Shown here piece by piece: positions 18,420 through 26,520 of a stretch of 64,000 bases of DNA. Under the pieces are notes generated by a model. That model was not told the DNA's origin, did no database searches, and worked only from the letters and a program-made list of their open reading frames with translations. The stretch's first letter is position 1. Each line of letters opens with the position of its first letter. Both the position numbers and the translations under genes were made by a program. Origin of the DNA: Saccharothrix sp. NRRL B-16348. Its GTDB lineage: Bacteria; Actinomycetota; Actinomycetes; Mycobacteriales; Pseudonocardiaceae. Location of the stretch: positions 62,001 through 126,000 of the forward strand of contig NZ_LGED01000257.1 in assembly GCF_001280085.1 (NCBI RefSeq), written 5' to 3'.

Positions 18420-18587
18420 TCAGGCGTCCGGTTCGGGCTTGCGTCGTCGGCCACCGGTGCGGGCCTGCTTCGAAGGCTCGTCGGCGGTCTCGGTCTGCTG
18501 CTTCCCGGCGACGGCCGCGTCGGCGGTGCCCGGGTGGTCGGCGAGCAGGATGGCGGCCAGCTCGTCGTAGATAGGTGTGCTGCTCAT
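18420..18587 (-). CDS. 55-aa hypothetical protein divergent from icmF
   Basis: Small ORF reading MSSTPIYDELAAILLADHPG, ending ARTGGRRRKPEPDA. The ATG has GAGGA 8 bp upstream. Codons have the strong G/C third-position bias of real genes here, and the sequence has a plausible helical N-terminus and a basic, disordered C-terminus. I do not recognise the family. It is divergent from icmF and shares a 236-bp intergenic region with it, suggesting co-regulation. It could be a small accessory protein, but no function can be assigned. Confidence 0.6.
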   Translation of the reverse strand: MSSTPIYDELAAILLADHPGTADAAVAGKQQTETADEPSKQARTGGRRRKPEPDA

Positions 18588-18688
18588 GGAAGATCCTCTA
18601 CCCCGTTTGGACGGAAGTTACACGCGCGTTCGGTGAGAGGTACGGCCAGGGTTGCGAAAACGATCGACGTCGGCCGGATAGGCCCGAT

Positions 18689-18730
18689 TCATCCCGGTTC
18701 ACGGGCGCCTCATCCCGGTTCACGGGCGCC
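18689..18730. repeat. tandem 21-bp repeat in the icmF upstream region
   Basis: Two exact head-to-tail copies of a 21-bp unit (TCATCCCGGTTCACG followed by GGCGCC), 18689-18709 and 18710-18730. The 21-bp period equals two helical turns. It lies 94 bp before the icmF start and 102 bp from the divergent small ORF, so it is a candidate double regulator site. Confidence 0.8.
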
Positions 18731-18823
18731 GCGGGTGACCCGTCGCACAACACGCTAGTACTTCCGATAGACGGATGTCCTAGTAATCTGGTGGGCAGTT
18801 CCGCGCTGCCGAAGGAGCCAGTC

Positions 18824-21800
18824 GTGACCGCTGCCCCGCTGCACACCCCGCTGCACCCGGTCCGCTTCGTGACCGCGGCCAGCCTGTTCGACGGGCACGA
18901 CGCCGCGATCAACATCATGCGTCGGATCCTGCAGTCCCAGGGCGCCGAGGTCGTGCACCTCGGCCACAACCGGTCGGTGCGCGAGGTCGTCGCCGCGGCC
19001 GTGCAGGAAGACGTGCAGGGCATCGCGATCAGCGCCTACCAGGGCGGGCACGTCGAGTACTTCAGCTACCTGGTCGAGCTGCTGGCCGAGCGCGGCGCGG
19101 GGCACATCAAGGTCTTCGGCGGCGGTGGCGGCGTGATCGTGCCGGAGGAGATCGAGCTGCTGCACTCGCGTGGCGTGGCGCGGATCTTCTCGCCGGCCGA
19201 CGGGCAGGAGCTGGGCCTCGCCCGCATGATCAACACGATGGTGGAGGCGTGCGACCACCCGCTGGCCGAGCGCCCGCCGTCGTCGTGGGACGGCCTGTTC
19301 GCCGGCGGCGAGGACGTGCTGGCCCGGGCGATCACGCTGATCGAGGCGGGCGTGCTGCCGGCGGACGTGCGCGACCGGATGGTCCACGTCGCGGCCGAAC
19401 GCCCGGTGCCGGTCCTCGGAATCACCGGAACGGGTGGTTCGGGCAAGTCGTCGCTGACCGACGAGCTGGTGCGCCGGTTCCGGCTGGACCAGCAGGACAA
19501 GCTGCGCGTGGCGGTGCTGGCGGTGGACCCGACCCGGCGGAAGGGCGGCGGCGCGCTGCTCGGCGACCGGATCCGGATGAACTGCCTGGACGGCGACCGG
19601 GTGTTCTTCCGCTCGCTGGCGACCCGCCGGGCGGGCTCGGAGGTGCCCGACGGCCTCGGTGACGCGATCCTGGCCTGCAAGGCTGCCGGGTTCGACCTGG
19701 TCGTGGTGGAGACGCCGGGCATCGGCCAGGGCGACGCGGCGATCGTGCCGTTCGTGGACCTCTCGCTGTACGTGATGACGCCGGAGTTCGGCGCCGCGTC
19801 GCAGCTGGAGAAGATCGACATGCTGGACTTCGCGGACGCGGTGGCGATCAACAAGTTCGAACGGCGGGGCGCCGAGGACGCGCGGCGTGACGTGGCCCGT
19901 CAGCTGGTGCGCAACCGGGAGGCGTTCGGTGCGTCGTGGGAGGACATGCCGGTCTTCGGCACGTCGGCGGCGACGTTCAACGACGACGGCGTGACGGCCC
20001 TGTACCAGCACCTGCGCGACGAGCTGGCGCAACGCGGCCTGGACGTGGCCGAGGGCGCGCTGCCGGTGGTGACGGGGAAGGTGTCGACGTCGGCGGCGAC
20101 GGTGGTGCCCGCGACGCGGGTGCGGTACCTGGCCGAGATCGCCGAGACCGTGCGCGGCTATCACCGGGCGACCGAGACGCACGTGGACGCGGTGCGGCGG
20201 GCCGCGCACCTGCGGGCGGCGCGGGCGGAGCTGGCTGAGGCCGGGCACGACACGGCGGCGATCACGTCGCTGCTGGAGTCGGCGGAGAAGGCGGTCGACG
20301 CGGTGTCGGCGGAGCTGCTGGCGTCGTGGCCGCAGGTGGTGGAGGCCTACAGCGGTGACGAGATGGTCGTGCGGGTGCGGGACCGGGAGATCCACACCAA
20401 GCTGACCCGGGAGACGCTGTCGGGCAACAAGGTGCGGCGGGTGTCGTTGCCGCGCTACGAGGACGAAGGCACGTTGCTGCGGTTCCTGCGCAAGGAGAAC
20501 CTGCCGGGCCACTTCCCGTACACGGCCGGGGTGTTCCCGTTCAAGCGGGACGGCGAGGACCCGGCGCGGATGTTCGCGGGCGAGGGCGACGCGTTCCGCA
20601 CGAACCGCCGGTTCAAGTACCTGTCGAGGGGCTCGGAGGCGACCCGCCTGTCGACGGCGTTCGACTCGGTGACGCTGTACGGCCGCGACCCCGACACCCC
20701 GCCGGACGTCTACGGCAAGGTCGGCACGTCCGGGGTGTCCATCGCGACGTTGGACGACATGAAGGCGCTCTACGACGGTTTCGACTTGACCTCGCCCACC
20801 ACGTCGGTGTCGATGACGATCAACGGTCCGGCGCCGACGATCCTGGCGTTATTCCTCAACACGGTGGTCGACCAGCAGGTCGACAAGTTCCGGGCGGAGC
20901 ACGGGCGCGAGCCGTTGGAGGCGGAGGCGGAAGAGCTGAAGGCGTGGGCGCTGGCGACCGTGCGCGGCACCGTGCAGGCCGACATCCTGAAGGAGGACCA
21001 GGGGCAGAACACCTGCATCTTCTCCACCGAGTTCTCGCTGCGGATGATGGCCGACATCCAGGAGTGGTTCATCCAGCAGAAAGTGCGCAACTTCTACTCG
21101 GTGTCGATTTCCGGCTACCACATCGCCGAGGCCGGGGCGAACCCCATCAGCCAGCTGGCGTTCACGCTGGCCAACGGGTTCACCTACGTCGAGTCGTACC
21201 TGGCGCGGGGCATGAGCATCGACGACTTCGCGCCGAACCTGTCGTTCTTCTTCTCCAACGGCATGGACGCCGAGTACAGCGTGATCGGCCGGGTGGCGCG
21301 GCGGATCTGGGCGATCGCGATGCGGGAGCGGTACGGGGCGAACGAGCGGTCGCAGAAGTTCAAGTACCACGTGCAGACGTCCGGTCGGTCGCTGCACGCG
21401 CAGGAGATGGACTTCAACGACATCCGCACCACGTTGCAGGCGTTGTGCGCGCTGTACGACAACACGAACTCGTTGCACACCAACGCCTACGACGAGGCGA
21501 TCACCACGCCGACGGAGTCGTCGGTGCGCCGGGCGATGGCGATCCAGCTGATCATCAACAAGGAGTGGGGCCTGTCGGCGAACGAGAACCCGTTGCAGGG
21601 CTCGTTCGTGGTCGAGGAGCTGACCGACCTGGTGGAGGAGGCGGTGCTGGCGGAGTTCGACCGGCTCTCCGAGCGGGGCGGTGTGCTGGGCGCGATGGAG
21701 ACCGGCTACCAGCGCGGCCGGATCCAGGACGAGTCGATGCTCTACGAGCAGCGCAAGCACGACGGGTCGTTGCCGTTGATAGGGGTGAACACGTTCCTGC

Positions 21801-22063
21801 CGGAGGACGGCAAGCGCGAGGACGTGACCATCGAGCTGGCGCGGGCGACGGAGGACGAGAAGCGGTCGCAGGTCGAGCGGACCCGTGCGTTCGCCGCCGC
21901 GCACGCGGCCGAGGCGGAGCCCGCGCTGCGGCGGTTGAAGGAGGTCGCGGCGTCGGGGGAGAACGTGTTCGCGGTGCTGGTGGACGCGGCCCGGGTGTGC
22001 ACGCTCGGGCAGATCACCGAGGCGTTCTTCGAGGTGGGCGGCCAGTACCGGCGCAACGTCTGA
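18824..22063 (+). CDS. icmF: fused isobutyryl-CoA mutase IcmF
   Basis: 1079-aa coenzyme B12-dependent enzyme that interconverts isobutyryl-CoA and n-butyryl-CoA and carries its own G-protein chaperone. Order: B12-binding domain (1-135; LFDGHDAAINIMRRIL gives the D-x-H of the cobalamin loop), MeaB-like GTPase (P-loop GITGTGGSGKSS at 199-210, VVVETPGIGQGDAAIV, AINKFERRGAEDA), linker, then the acyl-CoA mutase TIM barrel (LPGHFPYTAGVFPFKRDGEDP, MFAGEGDAFRTNRRFKYLS, SISGYHIAEAGANPISQLAF, KYHVQTSGRSLHAQEMDFNDIRTT). GTG at 18824 has GAAGGAG 6 bp upstream. Context suggests a role in valine, fatty-acid or polyketide precursor supply. Confidence 0.96.
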   Translation: MTAAPLHTPLHPVRFVTAASLFDGHDAAINIMRRILQSQGAEVVHLGHNRSVREVVAAAVQEDVQGIAISAYQGGHVEYFSYLVELLAERGAGHIKVFGGGGGVIVPEEIELLHSRGVARIFSPADGQELGLARMINTMVEACDHPLAERPPSSWDGLFAGGEDVLARAITLIEAGVLPADVRDRMVHVAAERPVPVLGITGTGGSGKSSLTDELVRRFRLDQQDKLRVAVLAVDPTRRKGGGALLGDRIRMNCLDGDRVFFRSLATRRAGSEVPDGLGDAILACKAAGFDLVVVETPGIGQGDAAIVPFVDLSLYVMTPEFGAASQLEKIDMLDFADAVAINKFERRGAEDARRDVARQLVRNREAFGASWEDMPVFGTSAATFNDDGVTALYQHLRDELAQRGLDVAEGALPVVTGKVSTSAATVVPATRVRYLAEIAETVRGYHRATETHVDAVRRAAHLRAARAELAEAGHDTAAITSLLESAEKAVDAVSAELLASWPQVVEAYSGDEMVVRVRDREIHTKLTRETLSGNKVRRVSLPRYEDEGTLLRFLRKENLPGHFPYTAGVFPFKRDGEDPARMFAGEGDAFRTNRRFKYLSRGSEATRLSTAFDSVTLYGRDPDTPPDVYGKVGTSGVSIATLDDMKALYDGFDLTSPTTSVSMTINGPAPTILALFLNTVVDQQVDKFRAEHGREPLEAEAEELKAWALATVRGTVQADILKEDQGQNTCIFSTEFSLRMMADIQEWFIQQKVRNFYSVSISGYHIAEAGANPISQLAFTLANGFTYVESYLARGMSIDDFAPNLSFFFSNGMDAEYSVIGRVARRIWAIAMRERYGANERSQKFKYHVQTSGRSLHAQEMDFNDIRTTLQALCALYDNTNSLHTNAYDEAITTPTESSVRRAMAIQLIINKEWGLSANENPLQGSFVVEELTDLVEEAVLAEFDRLSERGGVLGAMETGYQRGRIQDESMLYEQRKHDGSLPLIGVNTFLPEDGKREDVTIELARATEDEKRSQVERTRAFAAAHAAEAEPALRRLKEVAASGENVFAVLVDAARVCTLGQITEAFFEVGGQYRRNV

Positions 22064-22068
22064 GCGCG

Positions 22069-23073
22069 TCACGTGCTGGTCGGCGCCGAGGCGACCGCGT
22101 GCGGCGCGGGGTGCTTGCGGCGCTGGTGGTAGGAGATGGCCGCGGTGGCCAGCGCCGCGCCCCAGACCGGCCAGAAGCACTCCGGCAGCCAGGCTCCCCA
22201 CTCGGCGGCGGTGAACCGGCCGGCGATCGCGAAGCGGAGGTAGGTGAACCCGGCGACGGTGACGATGATCGAGACGAAGCCGGCCGGGACGACCGCCAGC
22301 AGCGGGGGGACCCGCTTGCCGCGCAGGCCGGGGATCCAGCGCGGGAAGACCTCGCCCCACCGCTGGGTCAGGCCGAGGGTGAGCACGCCGCCGAACGCGC
22401 CGAAGGTCGCCAGGTAGGCGCCGGCCAGCCACAGGGCGTCGTCACCCTCGGCCAGGAACTCCTCGCTCACGCCGAGCGGGATGCCGAGCGCCCATGCCCA
22501 CCGGGTGGCGCAGTACACCAGCGGCACCGCGACCGCCACGTGCACGGCGACACGCCCGCGTTCGGGGGTGAACCACGTCCCGCGTCGCCGGTCGCGTCCG
22601 TAAGCCGTTGCGGCGGCGGCCAGCAGCAGGCCGCCGAGCACGCAGACGAGCTGGTTGAGCACCGGCCACGGCCAGGCGTCGGCCAAGGTGGTGCCGTCGA
22701 AGTCCCAGCCGAAGAGCGGGGCGATCAGGAGCAGCGGTGTGTAGGCGACGCCCATGAGCAGCCGGGAGTCGGGGATCACCAGGACCAGCAGCGCGGCGAT
22801 GGACCAGGCAGGCACCAGCGGCGCGCGGTGGCCGCCGTTCCGGGTCAACGCCAGCGCCGTGGCCGCGGTGATCAGCGAGAAGGCGGCGATCCACCAGCCG
22901 AAGGCCGGTGTCGTGCCGGCCAGGACGGACAACGCGCCGTCGGGATCGGGATCGTCGGCGCCCCAGGGGTAGCCGGGCGTCCCCAGCGCCCAGGCGACGC
23001 CGAGCACCCCGTAGACCAGCGCCCACAGTGCCGGCGCGTAACCCCGCCGGACGGGGGTGAACAGGTTCTTCAT
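22069..23073 (-). CDS. polytopic membrane protein of unknown function
   Basis: 334-aa integral membrane protein with about eight predicted helices (ALWALVYGVLGVAWALG, GWWIAAFSLITAATALAL, IAALLVLVIP, LVCVLGGLLLAAAATAYG, VHVAVAVPLVYCATRWAWALG, LAGAYLATFGAFGGVLTLGL and others) and a short basic C-tail. No motif I recognise; similar proteins are often encoded beside NarL-type two-component systems in actinomycetes. It is divergent from the histidine kinase gene across 120 bp that carry two palindromic sites, so it is the best candidate target of that two-component system. It is convergent with icmF, with 5 bp between stop codons. Confidence 0.8.
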   Translation of the reverse strand: MKNLFTPVRRGYAPALWALVYGVLGVAWALGTPGYPWGADDPDPDGALSVLAGTTPAFGWWIAAFSLITAATALALTRNGGHRAPLVPAWSIAALLVLVIPDSRLLMGVAYTPLLLIAPLFGWDFDGTTLADAWPWPVLNQLVCVLGGLLLAAAATAYGRDRRRGTWFTPERGRVAVHVAVAVPLVYCATRWAWALGIPLGVSEEFLAEGDDALWLAGAYLATFGAFGGVLTLGLTQRWGEVFPRWIPGLRGKRVPPLLAVVPAGFVSIIVTVAGFTYLRFAIAGRFTAAEWGAWLPECFWPVWGAALATAAISYHQRRKHPAPHAVASAPTST

Positions 23074-23111
23074 GCGACCGAGCCTTCCGCCGCGGCCGGG
23101 TGGCGAGCCAG

Positions 23112-23156
23112 ATGCCGTTCGGCACCCGTGTGGGCGTGAGAGGTGCCGTTCGGCAC
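23112..23156. promoter_or_regulatory. twin palindromic sites between the membrane gene and histidine kinase gene
   Basis: TGCCGTTCGGCAC occurs at 23113-23125 and 23144-23156, starts 31 bp apart (about three helical turns). The second copy extends to GTGCCG-TT-CGGCAC, a 14-bp dyad. Both lie in the divergent promoter region of the membrane protein and the two-component operon, consistent with binding by the response regulator encoded at 24240 (inference). Confidence 0.65.
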
Positions 23157-23193
23157 TCGTGGGCGGCTCGGGGGTTGTGCTTATCGTCTGCGG

Positions 23194-24300
23194 GTGAACG
23201 TGACTTGGGCTGTCGTCCTGCTGCCGGTGCTGGTGGCCGTCGCGGTGAGCGCGATCGGGTTGGGCCGGCCCCGGTGGCGGCCGCGTCTGCCCGTGCTGGT
23301 TCTCTTGGCGGGGAGCGTGTCCCTGGTCGTCACGGCGGTCCACGTCCTGGGAGCGGTGCGGCCGGTGTGGGGCTCCGACGCGCTGGGGATGGTGGAGGGC
23401 GCGGCGCTGCTGGTGTCGACCGGTCTGGTCTTCCGGTACGCGCCGCCGCCGCGGGCGGTGGTGTCCGCGGCGGCGACGGGCCTGGCCGCGGCCGGGTGGC
23501 TGTTCCGCGTGTTCACGCCCGCGTCGCCGTTGGAGGCCGTCGGCGTGTTCGCGTTCTGGGGACTGGGCGCGTTGTCGGCCGCCGGGGTGGGCGCCTACTT
23601 GCGCTCCCTGGACGTGCGGCAGGAGCGGGCGGTGGCCGACACGCGCACCGCCTTGCGGCTGCGGCTGGCCCGGGACCTGCACGACTTCGTCGCGCACGAC
23701 ATCAGCGAGATGGTGGCGCACGCCCAGGCCGGCACGGTCGCGGGCGATCCGCTGCGGGCGTTGGAGCGGGTCGAGGCCGCGGGTCAGCGGGCCTTGTCGG
23801 TGCTGGACCGCACGCTCGACATGCTGCACCACGACCGACCCCTGGGTCCGGTGGGCGACCTGGGCGGCATCGAGGAGGCCGCCGCGCGGTTCTCCGCCGC
23901 CGGACCCGCGCGGGTCGACCTGCGGCTGGACCGGGCGGTGGCGGTTCCGGTGGAGACCGCGGCACTGGCCTACCGGATCGTGATCGAGGGACTGACCAAC
24001 GTGCGGCGGCACGCGCCGCGGGCGACGCGCGTCGACCTGCGCGTCGGCGTCTCGGCCGGTGCGCTGGAGATCAGGCTGACCAACGACGGCGTGAGCGGCG
24101 CGCGCGGCCGTCGGCGTGGTGGGTCCGGGCTGCCCGGCCTCGCCACGCTCGTCGCGGAGCAGGGCGGTGAGCTGGTCACCGGCGCCGTGCCGGACGGGTG
24201 GTCGCTGACGGCGCGCCTGCCTCCGGCACAATCACCGGCGTGGTCGCCCGAATCCTCCTCGCCGACGACCAGGAGGGCATCCGGAGCGCCTTCCGCATGA
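23194..24300 (+). CDS. sensor histidine kinase, NarL/DesK-type
   Basis: 368-aa membrane sensor kinase. The N-terminal half has about six hydrophobic helices with little extracellular loop, so it may sense a membrane or intramembrane signal. The phosphoacceptor is the first His of DLHDFVAHDISEM (HisKA_3 type). The HATPase domain shows the N-box region VIEGLTNVRRHAP, LEIRLTNDG and the G-box RGGSGLPGLATLVAEQGGEL. The start at GTG 23194 removes 17 residues that read through the palindromic site upstream. The last 61 bp overlap the response-regulator gene, indicating tight co-expression. Confidence 0.92.
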   Translation: MNVTWAVVLLPVLVAVAVSAIGLGRPRWRPRLPVLVLLAGSVSLVVTAVHVLGAVRPVWGSDALGMVEGAALLVSTGLVFRYAPPPRAVVSAAATGLAAAGWLFRVFTPASPLEAVGVFAFWGLGALSAAGVGAYLRSLDVRQERAVADTRTALRLRLARDLHDFVAHDISEMVAHAQAGTVAGDPLRALERVEAAGQRALSVLDRTLDMLHHDRPLGPVGDLGGIEEAAARFSAAGPARVDLRLDRAVAVPVETAALAYRIVIEGLTNVRRHAPRATRVDLRVGVSAGALEIRLTNDGVSGARGRRRGGSGLPGLATLVAEQGGELVTGAVPDGWSLTARLPPAQSPAWSPESSSPTTRRASGAPSA

Positions 24301-24869
24301 TCCTCGACGCCCAGCCCGACCTGACCGTGGTGGCGGAGGCGGCCGACGGCCGTGCCGCGATCGACACCGCGACGGCGATCCGGCCCGACGTGGTGCTCGC
24401 CGACATCCGGATGCCCGGCGCCGACGGCATCGAGGTGGCCCGCGCGCTGGCCGGCACCGGCATCCACGTCGTGGTGGTGACCACGTTCGGGCTCGACGAG
24501 TACGTCCAGGCCGCCCTGCGCCACGGCGCCGCCGGGTTCATCCTGAAGCGCTCCGCCCCGGCGCTGCTGGTCGAGGCCGTCCGCGCGGCGGTCAACGGCG
24601 ACGTGCTCATCAGCCCGGAGCTCACCGTCCGGTTGCTGCGCGGGCGGGAGCTGCCGCACGAGCCGTCGAGCGTCGTGCTGACCGAGCGGGAAGACCAGGT
24701 CGTGGCCAGGGTGGCGGTCGGCAGGACCAACGCCGAGATCGCCGCCGAGCTGTTCCTGTCCCCGGGCACGGTGAAGAACCACATCGCGTCCGTCCAGCAG
24801 AAGACCGGCACCAGGAACCGGGTCGCCATCGCCGCGTGGGCCTGGGCCACCGGCCGGGTCAAGCCCTGA
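24240..24869 (+). CDS. NarL/FixJ-family response regulator
   Basis: 209-aa two-domain regulator. The receiver domain starts ARILLADDQEGIRSAF (acidic pocket DD), has the phosphorylated Asp in VVLADIRMPGADG, and TT...K switch residues in VVVTTFGLDEY and FILKRS. The C-terminal LuxR-type HTH is LTEREDQVVARVAVGRTNAEIAAELFLSPGTVKNHIASVQQK. GTG at 24240 lies inside the kinase gene. Its DNA target is plausibly the twin TGCCGTTCGGCAC sites upstream of the kinase, giving autoregulation plus control of the divergent membrane protein. Confidence 0.94.
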   Translation: MVARILLADDQEGIRSAFRMILDAQPDLTVVAEAADGRAAIDTATAIRPDVVLADIRMPGADGIEVARALAGTGIHVVVVTTFGLDEYVQAALRHGAAGFILKRSAPALLVEAVRAAVNGDVLISPELTVRLLRGRELPHEPSSVVLTEREDQVVARVAVGRTNAEIAAELFLSPGTVKNHIASVQQKTGTRNRVAIAAWAWATGRVKP

Positions 24870-24904
24870 AGTCTCACCGGCTGTATCCAGGACCGTGCTC
24901 CGAA

Positions 24905-24932
24905 ACTCCTAATGGGTGAACCCATAAGGAGT
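24905..24932. promoter_or_regulatory. near-perfect AT-rich palindrome before the lipoprotein gene
   Basis: ACTCCT-A-ATGGGT, GA, ACCCAT-A-AGGAGT: 13-bp arms with a single mismatched pair and a 2-bp centre, in an AT-rich patch unusual for this DNA. It ends 20 bp before the lipoprotein ATG. Shape and compactness favour a repressor operator; it could also end the two-component transcript. Confidence 0.6.
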
Positions 24933-24951
24933 AGCAGGGCGGTGAGTTCCG

Positions 24952-25578
24952 ATGAAGTGGTGGACCGGAGGGTCGTTCGCGATCCTGGCGTGCGCGGTGG
25001 TGGTCGGCTGTGCCGGGGTGCCGGGACGGCCGACCGCGCAGCAGGTGGACCAGGGCCGGTCCGCGGAGTCCGCCGGCGAGCCGCCGGGCGGAACAGCGGC
25101 CGAACCGCCGCGGGAGTCGGAGACGCCTTCCTCGCCTTCCGTGCCTCCCGCGCCGCAGGTGCCCAGCCCTCGCGTCCCACCTCGGACGACCGACGACCTG
25201 CCCGGCGTGCCCGGCAGCCCGATCAAGTACGACAACACCCTCTTCGGTGCGGCGCCGGAGGTCGCGAGGGACTCGATCGAGCGTGAGATCGGCGAGCAGT
25301 GCGGTCCGGGGCTCTGCGGCGTCCGGGTCGTCACGACGCCGCGGGGCAGCGAGGGGTGCATCTCGGAGATCTCGCCGATGCCCGTCCACCCCGGCGGCAC
25401 GGTCACCGTCTACCACGGTCCGCAGTGCGCCGAACAACGCGGCGAGGTCCTGACGGGGGAGCCGCCGACCGAAGATCCGCCGACCGGAGAACCGGGACCC
25501 ACACCGGAGAACACGCCCGACCCGATCCCGGAGCCGACCCCCGAGGCCTCGCCCGGGACGACGGGCAGCGGACCGTGA
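24952..25578 (+). CDS. proline-rich lipoprotein of unknown function
   Basis: 208-aa predicted lipoprotein: signal sequence KWWTGGSFAILACAVVVGC with a lipobox-like VVGC, the Cys at residue 20. A Pro/Ser/Glu-rich disordered linker (about 25-85) suggests a wall-spanning spacer. A small folded part (90-165) has four Cys (QCGPGLCGV, EGCISEIS, GPQCAEQ), probably two disulfides, and a C-terminal Pro/Thr/Glu-rich tail follows. No family recognised. It is coupled by a GTGA overlap to the membrane protein gene downstream; the pair probably acts together at the cell surface. Confidence 0.8.
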   Translation: MKWWTGGSFAILACAVVVGCAGVPGRPTAQQVDQGRSAESAGEPPGGTAAEPPRESETPSSPSVPPAPQVPSPRVPPRTTDDLPGVPGSPIKYDNTLFGAAPEVARDSIEREIGEQCGPGLCGVRVVTTPRGSEGCISEISPMPVHPGGTVTVYHGPQCAEQRGEVLTGEPPTEDPPTGEPGPTPENTPDPIPEPTPEASPGTTGSGP

Positions 25579-26510
25579 CCGCGGTGATCGCGCGCCGGAC
25601 CGCGGCCGCGGCGCAGCCGGCGACCGACCCGGCCGAGCCGCGGACCGGACCGGCGCGGGCGTTGCGGATCGTGGCCTCGGTGGTCGCCAACACCACCCTG
25701 CTCACGGCCCTGCTGTACTTCTTCGGCCTGGTGGCCACGCAGGTGTTCTTCGCCCACTTCCGGGTGCACTACACGTTGCTCGGCCAGACCTCCGACGAGA
25801 TCCTGGCACGTGGCGCGGACGGGCTGTTCATGCCGCTGGCGGGGATCGCGATCGCCGTCCTGTTCGTCACCTTCGTGGCCCGGTACCTGCGCACGCGGCT
25901 GTCCGCGCGGCGGTGGGCGGCGTTCCTGCGGGTCTGCGCGCCGGTCGCCGCCGTGCTCGGCGTCGCGCTGCTCGCGGTGACCGTGCCGATCACGGTCGAC
26001 CCGGAGCCGTTCCGCGGCTACCCCGGGCTGCCCGGCCTGGGGTTCGCGGTCGGCGTCGTGCTGCTCGCGTTCGCGTGGCGGCGGTGGAGCGTCACCGCGG
26101 GGCGTGCCAGGAAGGGCGCGGGATTCGGGGTCGCGGAGTCGGTGGCCGCGTTCCTGCTGGTCAGCATCGGTCTGTTCTGGGCTGTCGGCGACTACTCGGC
26201 CTCGGTCGGCACGCGGCGCGGGTTCGAGGTCGAGGCACGCGTGCCGGACATGCCCGCGCTGGTCGTCTACAGCGGGGGAAGCCTGAACCTGACCGGTGAC
26301 GGGGTGCGCCAGGTGACGTGCGCCCAACCCGACGCGACCCACAAGTACCGCTACGACGGCCTGAAACTGCTGCTGCACTCCGGCGGCCAGTACGTGTTCC
26401 TGCCCGCGACGTGGCGGACGTCGTCCGGCACCGCGTTCGTCGTGCCCCGCACCGACTCGCTGCGCCTGGAGTTCGGGCCGCCGGACAGCACTCCGCCGCC
26501 GACCTGCTGA
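25575..26510 (+). CDS. membrane protein with C-terminal extracytoplasmic domain
   Basis: 311-aa protein. After a cytoplasmic N-tail come hydrophobic helices at about residues 33-58 (VVANTTLLTALLYFFGLVATQVFF), 82-98, 118-137, 150-168 and 190-205. The C-terminal 100 residues (EVEARVPDMPALVVYSGGSLNLTGDGVRQV onward, with TCAQPDATHKYRYDGLKLLL) form a beta-rich domain expected outside the membrane. Not assigned to a characterised family; similar four/five-helix proteins of unknown role occur in actinomycetes. GTG at 25575 overlaps the lipoprotein stop. Its end is only 10 bp from the convergent lacI gene. Confidence 0.78.
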   Translation: MTAVIARRTAAAAQPATDPAEPRTGPARALRIVASVVANTTLLTALLYFFGLVATQVFFAHFRVHYTLLGQTSDEILARGADGLFMPLAGIAIAVLFVTFVARYLRTRLSARRWAAFLRVCAPVAAVLGVALLAVTVPITVDPEPFRGYPGLPGLGFAVGVVLLAFAWRRWSVTAGRARKGAGFGVAESVAAFLLVSIGLFWAVGDYSASVGTRRGFEVEARVPDMPALVVYSGGSLNLTGDGVRQVTCAQPDATHKYRYDGLKLLLHSGGQYVFLPATWRTSSGTAFVVPRTDSLRLEFGPPDSTPPPTC

Positions 26511-26520
26511 CCGGGGCGGC

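Noticed and set aside
18575..18823. N-terminal extension of icmF from the longest open frame
   Set aside because: The extension reads through the tandem repeat and the promoter region, is unconserved, and the GTG at 18824 has a proper GAAGGAG site.
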